DNA of 28,239 nt from Pseudomonadota bacterium (GCA_021795255.1 JAJYPQ010000009.1:1-28239); one strand, 5' to 3'; positions 17,055 through 25,321 are shown, numbered from the stretch's first letter. Notes: generated from the sequence alone by a model not told the origin. A program made the numbers and translations.

Positions 17055-17618
17055 TTTAGGCTCAAGCGAGGAGCCGGGACGCAGCCAACAATTGGCGATC
17101 ATGCGGGTGACAGGTGTCGGCCACAAAGGCCATCAAGGGATAGTGAGAAGGTCGTCCGGGTTTAGTGGGATTATATCCGCGCACCACACCCTCCTGATTC
17201 CCGTAACGGGTCATGACGGTCGAATCGAGATCCAATGTCAATCCATCGACCGCTATTGGGTAAAGAACTACCGATACCGGTTCCCCGACACGGGCTCGTT
17301 GGTGGCCTGTGTAAACTTGTGAAAGAGTCACATCACCGCCTTAAAGTTCGCCATCCGGGCAAAGCCAAAGAGGCGCCCCAACACCGGGTCATGACGGGTG
17401 ACTTCGCCGTGTTCAAAACGATTGGCGCCACACCAGACAGAAAGCATGAATTGGGTGATGAGTTGTTCGGGACGATAGCCCCGATTGCTGCCCGGTTGGG
17501 GGAGACCGCTTTCCTGTAGAGCCTGATCAAAGTGGAGGTGATCGAGCATCCGTTTCATAAGGCCCATGCCACTTAAGGCCGTGATTTCTTTATCGGTAAA
17601 TCGGAGTTCAAACCCCAT
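17055..17618 (-). pseudogene. IS1380-family transposase, decayed N-terminal half
   Basis: From ATG 17618 (GGAGG upstream) the protein reads MGFELRFTDKEITALSGMGL onward, then FMLSVWCGANRFEHGEV and LGRLFGFARMANFKAV, as in IS1380 transposases. It then meets an in-frame TGA at 17328 and further stops. The DDE segment GLTLDLDSTVMTRYG, then NPTKPGRPSHYPLMAFVAD, continues in another frame near 17250-17120, and RMIANCWLRPGSS in yet another near 17100-17060. The C-terminal half is gone. Several independent lesions show that it has been dead for some time. The left end of the IS is probably near 17680. Confidence 0.87.
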
Positions 17619-17773
17619 AACACCTCCGTACAGAAAACGTGCATCGGCTCGCCGCCTAAATTTACCACTGAATCGTAACGAACTCAACGGCTTACGCTCA
17701 TGGCTTCCATGAGAAATGGGGCGCTAATGGGAAATCTCGGTTTAAGTGGAGCAGTTCGGGCGGCCATCGTTGA

Positions 17774-17848
17774 TAGGAGCTGTAAAATATTTTACGAACC
17801 CTCTTGTACAACACAAGTAGGAGCTGTATATTACTCTCCATACAGCTC
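17774..17848 (+). promoter_or_regulatory. Repeated operator-like sites upstream of dndB
   Basis: TAGGAGCTGTA occurs twice, at 17774-17784 and 17818-17828, 44 bp apart. The first copy runs into a perfect 14-bp palindrome GTAAAATATTTTAC (17782-17795). The second begins a perfect 9-bp inverted repeat, GAGCTGTAT (17821-17829) with ATACAGCTC (17840-17848). CTTGT/ACAAG arms at about 17803-17817 lie between them. This resembles cooperative operators. DndB homologues repress dnd operons, so autoregulation is a reasonable guess. Confidence 0.6.
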
Positions 17849-17895
17849 TCAGACCAACTTCGAGAGTTTAGTAATCAAACACAGGGGGAATACCC

Positions 17896-19002
17896 ATGAA
17901 AGTCAGTTTTCCAGCAATGCGAGGCATAATCGGTAAAAGGCAGTACTTCACCACGATGATGGCGCTCTCCGAGATTCCACATCTCTTTAAGTTCAATGAT
18001 TGGGAGCAATTCACTCCCGAGCTGCGTGCACAGCGGGTCCTAGTCAAGTCCAGGGTTCCGGAGATTGTGAAGTACATCGTGGACAATGAAGACAGTTATC
18101 TGTTTTCGTCGATCACCTGCGCATATAGCACTGAGGTGAAATTCAAACCTTTCGAGGAAGGGACTGATATCGGATACCTAGAAATGGACTTAGAGAATGC
18201 CAAGTTCCTGATCAACGATGGACAACATCGCTGCGCAGCCATCACTGCGGCGCTGAACGAAAATCCGGGGATTGGGAAGGAAAAAATCAGCGTGCTGCTG
18301 TTTCCATGGGAGAGCCTGGAGCGCGCTCAACAGATGTTCACCGACCTCAATCGGTTCGTTCAGAGGACTTCGAAGTCGCTCAATATTCTTTACGACCACC
18401 GCGATGCACTGTCCGGCTTCACGATGGAAGTCAGCGAGCGTGTGCATGTCTTTCAAGGGATGATCGACAAGGAGAAGCTGACCATTCCGATTCGATCTGA
18501 GAAGCTGTTCACGCTATCTACGCTCTACGATGCCAACGAGGAGCTGATTGGTGGCAAGCTCGGAAAGTCTGCGGATACCGCCGAATACAAGGAGAAGCTG
18601 GAACGGGCTGTCGCGTACTGGAAAGCGTTGAGCGGCATCATCACAGATTGGCAGAAGGTTAAGGATGGATCGATCAAGGCACCGATGCTCCGCCAGGAGA
18701 AAATCAATACGCACGGCGTCGTCTTACGTGCCCTGGGTGGCTTGGGACGAGTCCTTATCGAAGCCCACCCGGACAAATGGGAACAAAGGCTCAGTGTGTT
18801 GGAAAACGTCGATTGGAGAAAGTCAGTTGGTAACAAGGTCAACCCGCAATGGGAGAACGTCTGTATCACAGCAGGTTCTGTGCTCTCGAATCGTCAGGCG
18901 CGCGTTGCGACGTTGGCTGTCCTCAAGGGCATCGTGGGGATGGAGTTGACTGGTCAAGAGACCCAGTTCAAGAGCAAACGTGACGCTGTGGCAACAGCCT
19001 AA
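17896..19002 (+). CDS. dndB: DndB-like DGQHR-domain protein (orphan)
   Basis: 368 aa. The hallmark is NDGQHRCAAI near residues 106-115, with the flanking GYLEMDL before it and TDLNRFVQRTSKSLN after it, as in DndB of phosphorothioate systems. Its length fits DndB (about 350-380 aa). The start has GGGGGAA about 7 nt upstream. DndB is known as a DNA-binding regulator of the dnd operon. Here there is no dndC, dndD, dndE or dndFGH in the window, and the next gene, 12 bp on, is a GHKL ATPase. It is therefore either an orphan acquired from a dnd cluster or, more interestingly, part of a different system that uses a DGQHR protein, as DpdB does in the deazaguanine system. The repeat-rich leader suggests tight control. 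Confidence 0.85.
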   Translation: MKVSFPAMRGIIGKRQYFTTMMALSEIPHLFKFNDWEQFTPELRAQRVLVKSRVPEIVKYIVDNEDSYLFSSITCAYSTEVKFKPFEEGTDIGYLEMDLENAKFLINDGQHRCAAITAALNENPGIGKEKISVLLFPWESLERAQQMFTDLNRFVQRTSKSLNILYDHRDALSGFTMEVSERVHVFQGMIDKEKLTIPIRSEKLFTLSTLYDANEELIGGKLGKSADTAEYKEKLERAVAYWKALSGIITDWQKVKDGSIKAPMLRQEKINTHGVVLRALGGLGRVLIEAHPDKWEQRLSVLENVDWRKSVGNKVNPQWENVCITAGSVLSNRQARVATLAVLKGIVGMELTGQETQFKSKRDAVATA

Positions 19003-19014
19003 GGGAAGGGGTAC

Positions 19015-21414
19015 ATGGACAATTATGAGTTATGCGACTTTCTGCTGAAAGCAGAAAGTGAAGACAAAGTCGAAGAAATTCTCAAGAACGCCGGATATTT
19101 CGCAGACGATGCGAATTTCTGGCAACCCTTCGGCGGATTCGGTATGAATCTCAACCAGATCAACAACCAACAATCGGACGCCACCGCCGCGCTGGTGGAA
19201 AAACTCATTAACTCCATCGATGCCGTTCTCATGGCGGAATGCCATTGCCAGGGTATCGACCCAAAAGGGACGGTTGCGCCGCGCACGATGGCCGAGGCCG
19301 TAGAACGCCTTTTCAAGGTCAAGGATGGCCGGTTGGAATATTTGTCGGCGACTGAGCGGACGAAATTAGCGGGACGAATTCACTTCATTGCCACCGGCTC
19401 GAAGAAGGAGCCGTGCTACCTGATTGTCGATAGCGGCGAAGGTCAGACAGCGGCTTCCTTCGAAGACACATTTTTGTCGCTGACCAAGCAAAACAAAGAT
19501 GATATCCCTTTCGTCCAGGGACGCTTCAACTGCGGCGGAACTGGCGTATTGCCTTTCTGCGGCGAGCACAAGTATCAGCTCATTGTCTCGCGGCGCCATC
19601 CGTCATGCCCGGCGAGAAACGACGATGCAACCAAGGATTTGTGGGGATTCACAATCGTTCAGCGGCAGAGACCAGCGCATGGTCGCAAGTCATCGATGTA
19701 TGTGTACCTAGCGCCCGATCAGAACATTCTTACATTCGAACGCTCGGCGATACCGGCACTTCCTGGACCGTCGAGCAAGAACAAGCCCGCGCCGGCTTAT
19801 TCTATCGATTTGGCGTACGGCACGTGCATCAAGCTTTACAACTACCGTTGGAAGAAGAAAACGTTGGTCACGACCGACGGACGCTATGAGCTTGAGCGTT
19901 TCTTGCACTCCGTGTCTCTTCCTTTGCGGATTTCTGAAACGCGCGACTATAAGGCGAATTATTACAGCACTACGCTGTCCGGAATCCTGGCCGATTTGAA
20001 AGAGGACGGTTCCGAGGACGATGAGTCTTCAAAATTTGAAAAAGGTTTGAGTCCCGCATATGGCGAGCTGAATCTGCCGGATGTTGGCCGCCTGCCTTAT
20101 AAACTTTTCCTACTCAAAGAGGACTACGACGCGGGAAAATTTCCGCATGGCATGTACTTCACGCTCAACGGCCAAGTCCACGGTGATCTGCCGGCAAATT
20201 TCATCAGCAGTACGTTGAAGTTCGATTATCTAAGCCGGACGCTGCTCGTCTCTGTTGATTGCACCGAGATGGTTCCCGCCGCACGTGAAGATTTTCTTAT
20301 GGCTTCACGCGATCGTGTCAGGCGTAATGAAGTTTATGACGCCATCTACGGTGCCCTGCGCGATGATCTCCGGGAACACCCCGGCCTGCGCGAACACAAC
20401 GCACAGCGCCGCAAGAAGCGCCTCGATGAAACGCTCGCGAAAGACGAGAACGCTGCCGACTACCTGCAAGAATTGCTGAAGAGCGACCCCACGCTGGCCA
20501 GCATTTTGGGACTGGGCGGTAACGTGATCTCAACGATCGGTCCATCAACAGAGCCGGTGCTATACAGCGGCAAGAAATTCCCGACTTATTTCCGAATCGT
20601 GAAGGAACCGAAAGTCGGCCTCGTGAAGATATGCGCTCTGAATCGCACGGCTCGGATCGAGTTTGAGACAGACGCGGACAACGACTATTTCAATCGTACA
20701 GATTGTCCAGGCGCGATCCAGTTTGACCCGCCAAATCTTTGCGTCAGCTCCCATCTTTGGGATGGGAAGTTTACGACGAGGTTTCAGTCGCCCTATGACG
20801 CACAGGTCGGGGACACGGTGAAGATAACCGTCACGGTGAGCGACATCGAGAGGGAGATCAAAGAGCAACCTTTCGTCTCGACCTTTACGCTCAAGGCCAC
20901 ATCCGAAGCAGAGGAAGTCACGGCACCGCCAGGCCCGGGTCCGGTTGGTGTCAAGCACAACGACAATGGCAAGCACTCGTCCCCGGTTCTGGCTATGCCA
21001 GAAATTCGAGAAGTCAGAAAAGGTACGAATGTTTATGACGACTTCAAGTTCGACGATTTTAGCGCCGTGAAGATTACTAACGCTGAATCAGGAAACGGGT
21101 ACATTTTTTTCGTTAATATGGATAACCGGTTTTTGATCAATGAGCTCCACAAGAACAAGCAGGAAGAGGGGAGCTTGATCAAGCATTGGTTCAAGTATGG
21201 CGTGGTGTTCTCGGCTCTCGGCATCCTTAAGGAATTGCAGCGCTTAGAGAAGGACAGCAAGTTGGAAGAAAACGAAGCGCCCGAACAAGTCGGCCTTGAA
21301 AAAGTCGAGCAATTCTGCGGCGGTCTCGCTCGGGTGGTGGTGCCAATGATCCGGGCTTTGCACAAAGGCCCGAACATGCTGGAGGTACAACCGAATCTGG
21401 TGTACGGACAGTAA
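19015..21414 (+). CDS. Large GHKL (Hsp90/gyrase-type) ATPase, function unknown
   Basis: 799 aa, co-transcribed with dndB (12-bp gap, AAGGGAAGGGG before ATG). The N-terminus is a GHKL ATP-binding domain: N-box VEKLINSIDA with E62, N66, D69; D-x-G-x-G at D139-G143 (VDSGEGQT); glycine lid CGGTG at 173-177 (FNCGGTGVLP). The middle (about 200-480) resembles the transducer part of such ATPases, including a Lys/Arg-rich stretch near 460. Residues about 520-640 are beta-rich and may be an Ig-like or binding domain. The C-terminus is helical (FKYGVVFSALGILKELQRLE). No nuclease motif is evident. MORC-, MutL- or Hsp90-like clamp action on DNA or on its neighbours is possible. I know no named system with this exact pair. 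Confidence 0.8.
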   Translation: MDNYELCDFLLKAESEDKVEEILKNAGYFADDANFWQPFGGFGMNLNQINNQQSDATAALVEKLINSIDAVLMAECHCQGIDPKGTVAPRTMAEAVERLFKVKDGRLEYLSATERTKLAGRIHFIATGSKKEPCYLIVDSGEGQTAASFEDTFLSLTKQNKDDIPFVQGRFNCGGTGVLPFCGEHKYQLIVSRRHPSCPARNDDATKDLWGFTIVQRQRPAHGRKSSMYVYLAPDQNILTFERSAIPALPGPSSKNKPAPAYSIDLAYGTCIKLYNYRWKKKTLVTTDGRYELERFLHSVSLPLRISETRDYKANYYSTTLSGILADLKEDGSEDDESSKFEKGLSPAYGELNLPDVGRLPYKLFLLKEDYDAGKFPHGMYFTLNGQVHGDLPANFISSTLKFDYLSRTLLVSVDCTEMVPAAREDFLMASRDRVRRNEVYDAIYGALRDDLREHPGLREHNAQRRKKRLDETLAKDENAADYLQELLKSDPTLASILGLGGNVISTIGPSTEPVLYSGKKFPTYFRIVKEPKVGLVKICALNRTARIEFETDADNDYFNRTDCPGAIQFDPPNLCVSSHLWDGKFTTRFQSPYDAQVGDTVKITVTVSDIEREIKEQPFVSTFTLKATSEAEEVTAPPGPGPVGVKHNDNGKHSSPVLAMPEIREVRKGTNVYDDFKFDDFSAVKITNAESGNGYIFFVNMDNRFLINELHKNKQEEGSLIKHWFKYGVVFSALGILKELQRLEKDSKLEENEAPEQVGLEKVEQFCGGLARVVVPMIRALHKGPNMLEVQPNLVYGQ

Positions 21415-21530
21415 GTTGAAGAAGGCGGCGCACTCCGCTGAAATCGGTTTTTCAAGAACTGATGTATAGCAGAAAAGAGATGCGCCACCCATGGCAAAAC
21501 ATAGTGTAGTGTGTTTTCAGAAACCAGACC

Positions 21531-21803
21531 ATGAAGCAGTTCGAAGTGGCGGCAGTGCTGCTAGAGTTGGCGCTCATTCATGACCAGAATAGTGTCAAGA
21601 AGCGCCCCATCAACGACGAATCGAGCGATGACAGGGACGCGGAGGCGGGATTACGGAAGCAGGTGCGCACACTTTCCCGTGCGGCCGCCCCGGTGCTGTT
21701 GCCGATGATTCAGGCCGTCGGTGAACTTGATGAGGATGACCTCGACGAAAGCGATCTGGTCGGCATGGCGGAGCCGGCTGGCGGTGTCGGTAACGCCATA
21801 TAA
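21531..21803 (+). CDS. 90-aa ORF resembling the tail of the GHKL protein
   Basis: The ORF reads VLLELALIHDQNSVKKRPIN near its start and RAAAPVLLPMIQAVGELDED further on. The same order of features is seen in the last ~70 residues of the preceding 799-aa protein (VVFSALGILKELQRLEK ... LARVVVPMIRALHKG). It appears to be the C-terminal fragment of a second, related protein, or a separately encoded tail domain. There is no clear ribosome site before ATG 21531, and a stop sits just upstream in frame (near 21507), so a remnant is more likely than a full gene. It ends 2 bp before the convergent methyltransferase stop. Confidence 0.5.
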   Translation: MKQFEVAAVLLELALIHDQNSVKKRPINDESSDDRDAEAGLRKQVRTLSRAAAPVLLPMIQAVGELDEDDLDESDLVGMAEPAGGVGNAI

Positions 21804-21805
21804 AG

Positions 21806-23023
21806 TTATCGTTTGCTGTGAAAGAGCACGACTTCCTGGCTGCCATGGGTGACACGGCGCTGGCCGGTGTACCACTTCCGATTAGGAACGCTACGCCATA
21901 GGCGGCCGTCGCACTCGCCCTGCAGCATGGGCAGAAACTGTTCCTTTAAGCCCACGTCGTCGACAACGGACAGATAGCGCGGGAGCTGCCAGGACGGATC
22001 GGAGAACGCGACCACCTGCATGACAGTCGTATCCTTTCCACAGATGGCGGCGATGGAATGCATGTTGGTCCGCAGCTTGTCGAAATAGGTATTGAGTTCG
22101 AAAGCTTTTCGGTCGCCCATCGTGTAGTATGAGGACCCGTCGCCGTCGAGCTTGTTGGCGATCCAGAATGGTGCGGGTGTTTCCTTGCGGCCGTTGACCT
22201 GCCAGCGATGATAGAGTATATGGACGCCCGGATAAGGCGGGGACGTGCAAACCAGGCGCGGCGTCGGCAAGTCCGTGAGCCGGCTGTCCAATTCCAATCC
22301 TGCGGTCGAGCGGTTGAGACAATAGATTGGTTGCGGCGCATCGCCGAAGGCCTTTACGGACTGGCGTAGCGACCGGGCCCCTCTTTGCATCTCATGGGCA
22401 TGGCTCACGAGCATGTCCCGAAATTCCGCGATCGACGGTAGCTTCTTGCGGCCGTCGAGGGCCCACTGCGCCGTGCGCAGGATCGTACAGCGTGCGAAGG
22501 CCTCTAACCGCGGCGACTCAAGTCCTTTGGCCACTGACAGAGCTTGCTCGATGGCCTTGCGAAAGCGCCATGTCGCCACACTATTCATGTTCCGATAGTA
22601 ACTTGTCTCCGAGTCATCGTAGCTCGATCGCGCCTTGCCGTGCATATTGATGCCGTGGACCGCGTCGCTACTCCACGCGTTCAATTGGGCAAGTTCGTCC
22701 TCACTGAAAAGCGTCGTCTTCACTTCGGAAACGAATGTCGCGAGCGAGCTGATATCGGTGCCAAGTGCCTGTCGGCCGAGCGCTAGGGATTCGACCAAGG
22801 TTGTCCCGCCGCCCATGAATGGATCGAGCACAAGATCCCCTGGGTCTGTAAACGCCTCGACGGCCGCGCGCACGAGGACTGGCGAGAAGCGGGCCGGATA
22901 CCGATAGAAATTGTGGGTTAGACCACACACCTGCGACGTATCACGTGCAGCGGCGACAAGGCGCTCCGCCGTATCATCGGCAACTGCCATTTGGGTGCGC
23001 GACGCGGAAGTTCTTATTGTCAT
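21806..23023 (-). CDS. DNA methyltransferase, SPPY type (probably N4-cytosine)
   Basis: 405 aa. Motif X-like HNFYRYPARFSP (38-49) is followed by SAM motif I DPFMGGGTT (67-75), then about 185 residues that probably include the target-recognition region, then catalytic motif IV TSPPYPGVH near residue 260. The S-P-P-Y form favours N4-cytosine methylation. The order X-I-TRD-IV is alpha-like while the motif sequences are of the beta kind. ATG 23023 has AAGGGAGA upstream; an in-frame start at 23059 adds 12 residues without support. It is convergent with the dndB/GHKL operon and probably transcribed from the promoter before the small RHH gene. No cognate endonuclease lies next to it. Confidence 0.85.
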   Translation of the reverse strand: MTIRTSASRTQMAVADDTAERLVAAARDTSQVCGLTHNFYRYPARFSPVLVRAAVEAFTDPGDLVLDPFMGGGTTLVESLALGRQALGTDISSLATFVSEVKTTLFSEDELAQLNAWSSDAVHGINMHGKARSSYDDSETSYYRNMNSVATWRFRKAIEQALSVAKGLESPRLEAFARCTILRTAQWALDGRKKLPSIAEFRDMLVSHAHEMQRGARSLRQSVKAFGDAPQPIYCLNRSTAGLELDSRLTDLPTPRLVCTSPPYPGVHILYHRWQVNGRKETPAPFWIANKLDGDGSSYYTMGDRKAFELNTYFDKLRTNMHSIAAICGKDTTVMQVVAFSDPSWQLPRYLSVVDDVGLKEQFLPMLQGECDGRLWRSVPNRKWYTGQRRVTHGSQEVVLFHSKR

Positions 23024-23102
23024 GCAGTCTCCCTTAAGGCATACCCAAAGCAAAAGCAATGCTTCGGTCTAGTCCCGATGCCGTGGTGGCCGCCCGTCGT
23101 CC

Positions 23103-23309
23103 TCACGTTCCCTTCCTTCGATCATGCAGCTCGCCCCGCGGAACAGTGATACCGGCAGACGCCAATGCTTTGAGCACGACGACGCGCATTGGTTCGTTGC
23201 TCTCGGCCGCGCGCATCTTCAGACTCCGTTTGGTGACACAAGGAATGGTAACTTGCAATAACTCTTCACCGTCTCTCGAAGTAGCTTGCGACTTTGTCGT
23301 ACGTTTCAT
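23103..23309 (-). CDS. Small ribbon-helix-helix-like regulator
   Basis: 68 aa. The pattern LLQVTIPCVTKRSLKMRAAE, then MRVVVLKALASAG, is that of a short beta strand plus two helices, as in RHH plasmid regulators and antitoxins. The N-terminus is basic. ATG 23309 lies about 33 bp downstream of a consensus-like promoter with an overlapping inverted repeat. It ends 80 bp before the methyltransferase start on the same strand, so both may form one transcript controlled by this protein. No toxin partner is visible. The ribosome site is weak. RHH assignment rests on pattern only. Confidence 0.6.
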   Translation of the reverse strand: MKRTTKSQATSRDGEELLQVTIPCVTKRSLKMRAAESNEPMRVVVLKALASAGITVPRGELHDRRKGT

Positions 23310-23336
23310 GAAGTTATTAGACCAATAATGACATAT

Positions 23337-23370
23337 ATAACATTATACACATAGTGTTATGACATTACAA
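23337..23370 (-). promoter_or_regulatory. Promoter with overlapping operator for RHH gene and methyltransferase
   Basis: On the minus strand, TTGTAA (23370-23365), a 17-bp spacer and a perfect TATAAT (23347-23342) form a near-consensus sigma-70 promoter. An imperfect inverted repeat, ATAACA (23337-23342) and TGTTAT (23355-23360), 9 of 12 positions symmetric per half, covers the -10 box and part of the spacer. This is where a repressor would block transcription. Confidence 0.72.
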
Positions 23371-24136
23371 GATGTAGTTTACGGTTTGTACTGCTGAGAG
23401 TTTATCTTGTTGCTAGAGTTCGATTGTGCACCCAGGATCGTATTGATTGAGCTGTTTTTAACGTGCTATGAACCAGTCTTGCACTACTAATTTGCAGGCC
23501 TTTTCACGCCAACTTGGCAGCAGCCTGTTCTCGGCCCGTGCCCGCCCATGTGGCTGGTGGACGCCCCGAGCGCGCACCCGGTGGCTGCGCCGCGAGCGAT
23601 AGGTACTATCGGGAAACCTATCATGACCAGGACAGCGCATGCGGTCGGCTGGGCGGACACCATAGGGACGCATAGACATTTCTCCCAGGACTGTGTGGAG
23701 GCATTATCGTGCTTACCGTTTCCAATGCAACTCTAGCTATGACGCAACGCGCTGGCCGTTTCCGCGAACTGCTTGGCGACCTCCCCAGGCCTGAGCGCTC
23801 GCTCGGCGATCTCCTGAAAGCGAGAGCCGTCTACTCGCCCTTCCGGACGACGCCGACGTCTTTCAGGGCATTACCGCCCATAAAACCTCTCCATAAAAGA
23901 AAACACTGTCTGCCATTGTAGGAAGCCCCGGCAGAATGCAAGTGGCGAATACAGCCCATGAATGGCCGTCATTGAGTGAAGGGGCGTGGGTGGGATTCGG
24001 TGGCAATTTTGTGGCACGTTTCGCGATCACTTGAGCCGAAACCCCAAGCAGGCTGTTAAGAGTGCTGTTTTCCGGTAAGATTCCCCGTAGTAGCCAAAAA
24101 GCACAACGGCCAGCGCCAGGGCCATACGGGGAGGAA
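23371..24136. other. Gene-poor stretch between RHH and GIY-YIG genes
   Basis: About 770 bases with only short frames. The one segment that looks protein-derived is the broken frame at 23733-23881. Nothing else is recognisable. The 5' part next to the RHH promoter is AT-rich. Confidence 0.5.
23733..23881 (-). pseudogene. Small frameshifted ORF, origin unknown
   Basis: From ATG 23881, preceded by GGAGAGG, the frame reads MGGNALKDVGVVRKGE and stops. A one-base shift continues as a plausible helical protein, RFQEIAERALRPGEVAKQF then AETASALRHS, ending at 23733. The continuous protein-like character across two frames suggests a single frameshift in a gene of about 50 codons. Confidence 0.35.
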
Positions 24137-24706
24137 ATGGCAGTGGTCACAAAAACAAAGAAGACAAATGGCAACACCCTGACGAATTTCACAGTGAAGG
24201 GTCCCGTCAAGGTCCCAGTCAAAAAGTATAAGGGCGGGAGGACCATCGATACCACCAAGCTCAATGCGTTCTGGAAGGCAACGAAGACTGGAGAGCGCAT
24301 CGGCTGCTACATCTTTGCTGTGAAGGCCGGAAAGGGTGGCATCGCGCCCTGGTATGTCGGCCAAACTACGAACGATTTTGCTCACGAATGTTTTACGCCT
24401 CCTAAAATCGCCAAATACCAGGAGGCGCTCGCGCATTACAAGGCTGGCACAGCGCAACTCTTTTTTCTCGTCGCACCACGGGCGGACACCGCCCCGCACA
24501 AGATTACCGAGCTCGAGCGGTTTCTCATAGAGACCGCTTGGGCCGCCAATCCGGAGCTCCTGAACCAACGGGGTAAGAAGGAACTGACCTGGGCAATCCC
24601 GGGGGTCACGAAATCCACGGGTAAGGGCGCTGCGCCGGCACCCGTAAAGGGCTTACGAAAGGCCTTGCGCCTGGAGGTGCCGAAGGCGAAGCCGGAGGGG
24701 TTGTAG
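24137..24706 (+). CDS. GIY-YIG-like nuclease-domain protein
   Basis: 189 aa, soluble and lysine-rich. The core GCYIFAV...PWYVGQTTND (about residues 56-78) has the spacing and chemistry of a GIY-YIG motif pair, with C and V replacing I in the two signatures. The later ELERFLIETAWAANPELLNQ resembles the Glu-bearing helix and the N-P-x-L-x-N end of that fold. The N-terminus (MAVVTKTKKTNGNTLTNF) and the C-terminus are basic, which would suit nucleic-acid contact. ATG 24137 is preceded closely by GGGGAGG; the frame is open to 24062 but without family character. It lies between noncoding DNA and a truncated gene. Whether it is a defence nuclease, a stand-alone homing-type enzyme or a relic is not known. 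Confidence 0.6.
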   Translation: MAVVTKTKKTNGNTLTNFTVKGPVKVPVKKYKGGRTIDTTKLNAFWKATKTGERIGCYIFAVKAGKGGIAPWYVGQTTNDFAHECFTPPKIAKYQEALAHYKAGTAQLFFLVAPRADTAPHKITELERFLIETAWAANPELLNQRGKKELTWAIPGVTKSTGKGAAPAPVKGLRKALRLEVPKAKPEGL

Positions 24707-24734
24707 GTGGCTTGTGCGAAATAAGCGATATTGC

Positions 24735-25121
24735 ATGACGACGCGGCTTCGAGGCGCGCTGATAGCCGGCCTCCTGGTCAGCCCGGCCGTATGGGCCAGC
24801 CTGACCGGGACTTATGTGGCCGCGAACAGGTGGCAAGCATTCGAGATTCCGGTGATCGAGACGCCCCACCATCGTCTGGTTGGCCACTTCGTGGAAATCG
24901 CGTTCAACAAATCTGCGCAAAGCACCAGAACCGACGCGTCAGTGTCAGGCCGCGTATCTGGGAACCTCGTAGTCATGACGCTCAAGACGCATGCTTTTCT
25001 GTCGACGCCCATAACCCTCTCCGGCTCCTCGCATGGTCGCCATCTCACGCACACGAAACCCGGAAGAGCCCACAAAATAATGACTTGGCGAAATACGCAA
25101 AATAGGGGCGACCATGTATAG
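24735..25121 (+). CDS. Small exported protein, probably C-terminally truncated
   Basis: 128 aa with a clear signal peptide, MTTRLRGALIAGLLVSPAVWA, cut after A-W-A. The mature part, LTGTYVAANRWQAFEIPVIE then SVSGRVSGNLVVMTLKTHAFL and ITLSGSSHG, resembles beta-rich periplasmic proteins built of repeated T-G-x-Y and S-G-x-V-x-G strands. After about residue 104 the sequence turns basic and disordered, unlike the rest, suggesting a lost or frameshifted C-terminus. Function unknown. ATG 24735 is chosen for the signal peptide; GTG 24714 is in frame. It is unlike its defence-gene neighbours and may be passenger DNA. Confidence 0.55.
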   Translation: MTTRLRGALIAGLLVSPAVWASLTGTYVAANRWQAFEIPVIETPHHRLVGHFVEIAFNKSAQSTRTDASVSGRVSGNLVVMTLKTHAFLSTPITLSGSSHGRHLTHTKPGRAHKIMTWRNTQNRGDHV

Positions 25122-25321
25122 GGCAAGGTCAGATGACCTGCGGCCACCCGTCTGGAACCCTATGCCTCCCATGAATAATCCTGGTTGTGTCAGGGCAGAC
25201 TACGCGTCCTCACGCTGCTTTTCCTGACTCGCAGCGGTAGCCAATGGCTTCATGACTTGGCGTATGATTGTGAAACGTGAGGTATTTGGCAAGGCCTCAG
25301 CTGGCCTCAAGGGGAAGGGTG

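Noticed and set aside
17062..17331. Separate 89-aa gene
   Set aside because: It is the frameshifted DDE segment of the IS1380 transposase, not an independent gene.
23059..23328. 89-aa plus-strand ORF
   Set aside because: Overlaps the RHH-like gene antisense, shows no protein-like pattern, and lacks a ribosome site.
23863..24300. 145-aa hydrophobic minus-strand ORF
   Set aside because: Antisense shadow of the GIY-YIG-like gene; apparent hydrophobicity comes from reading its lysine codons in reverse.
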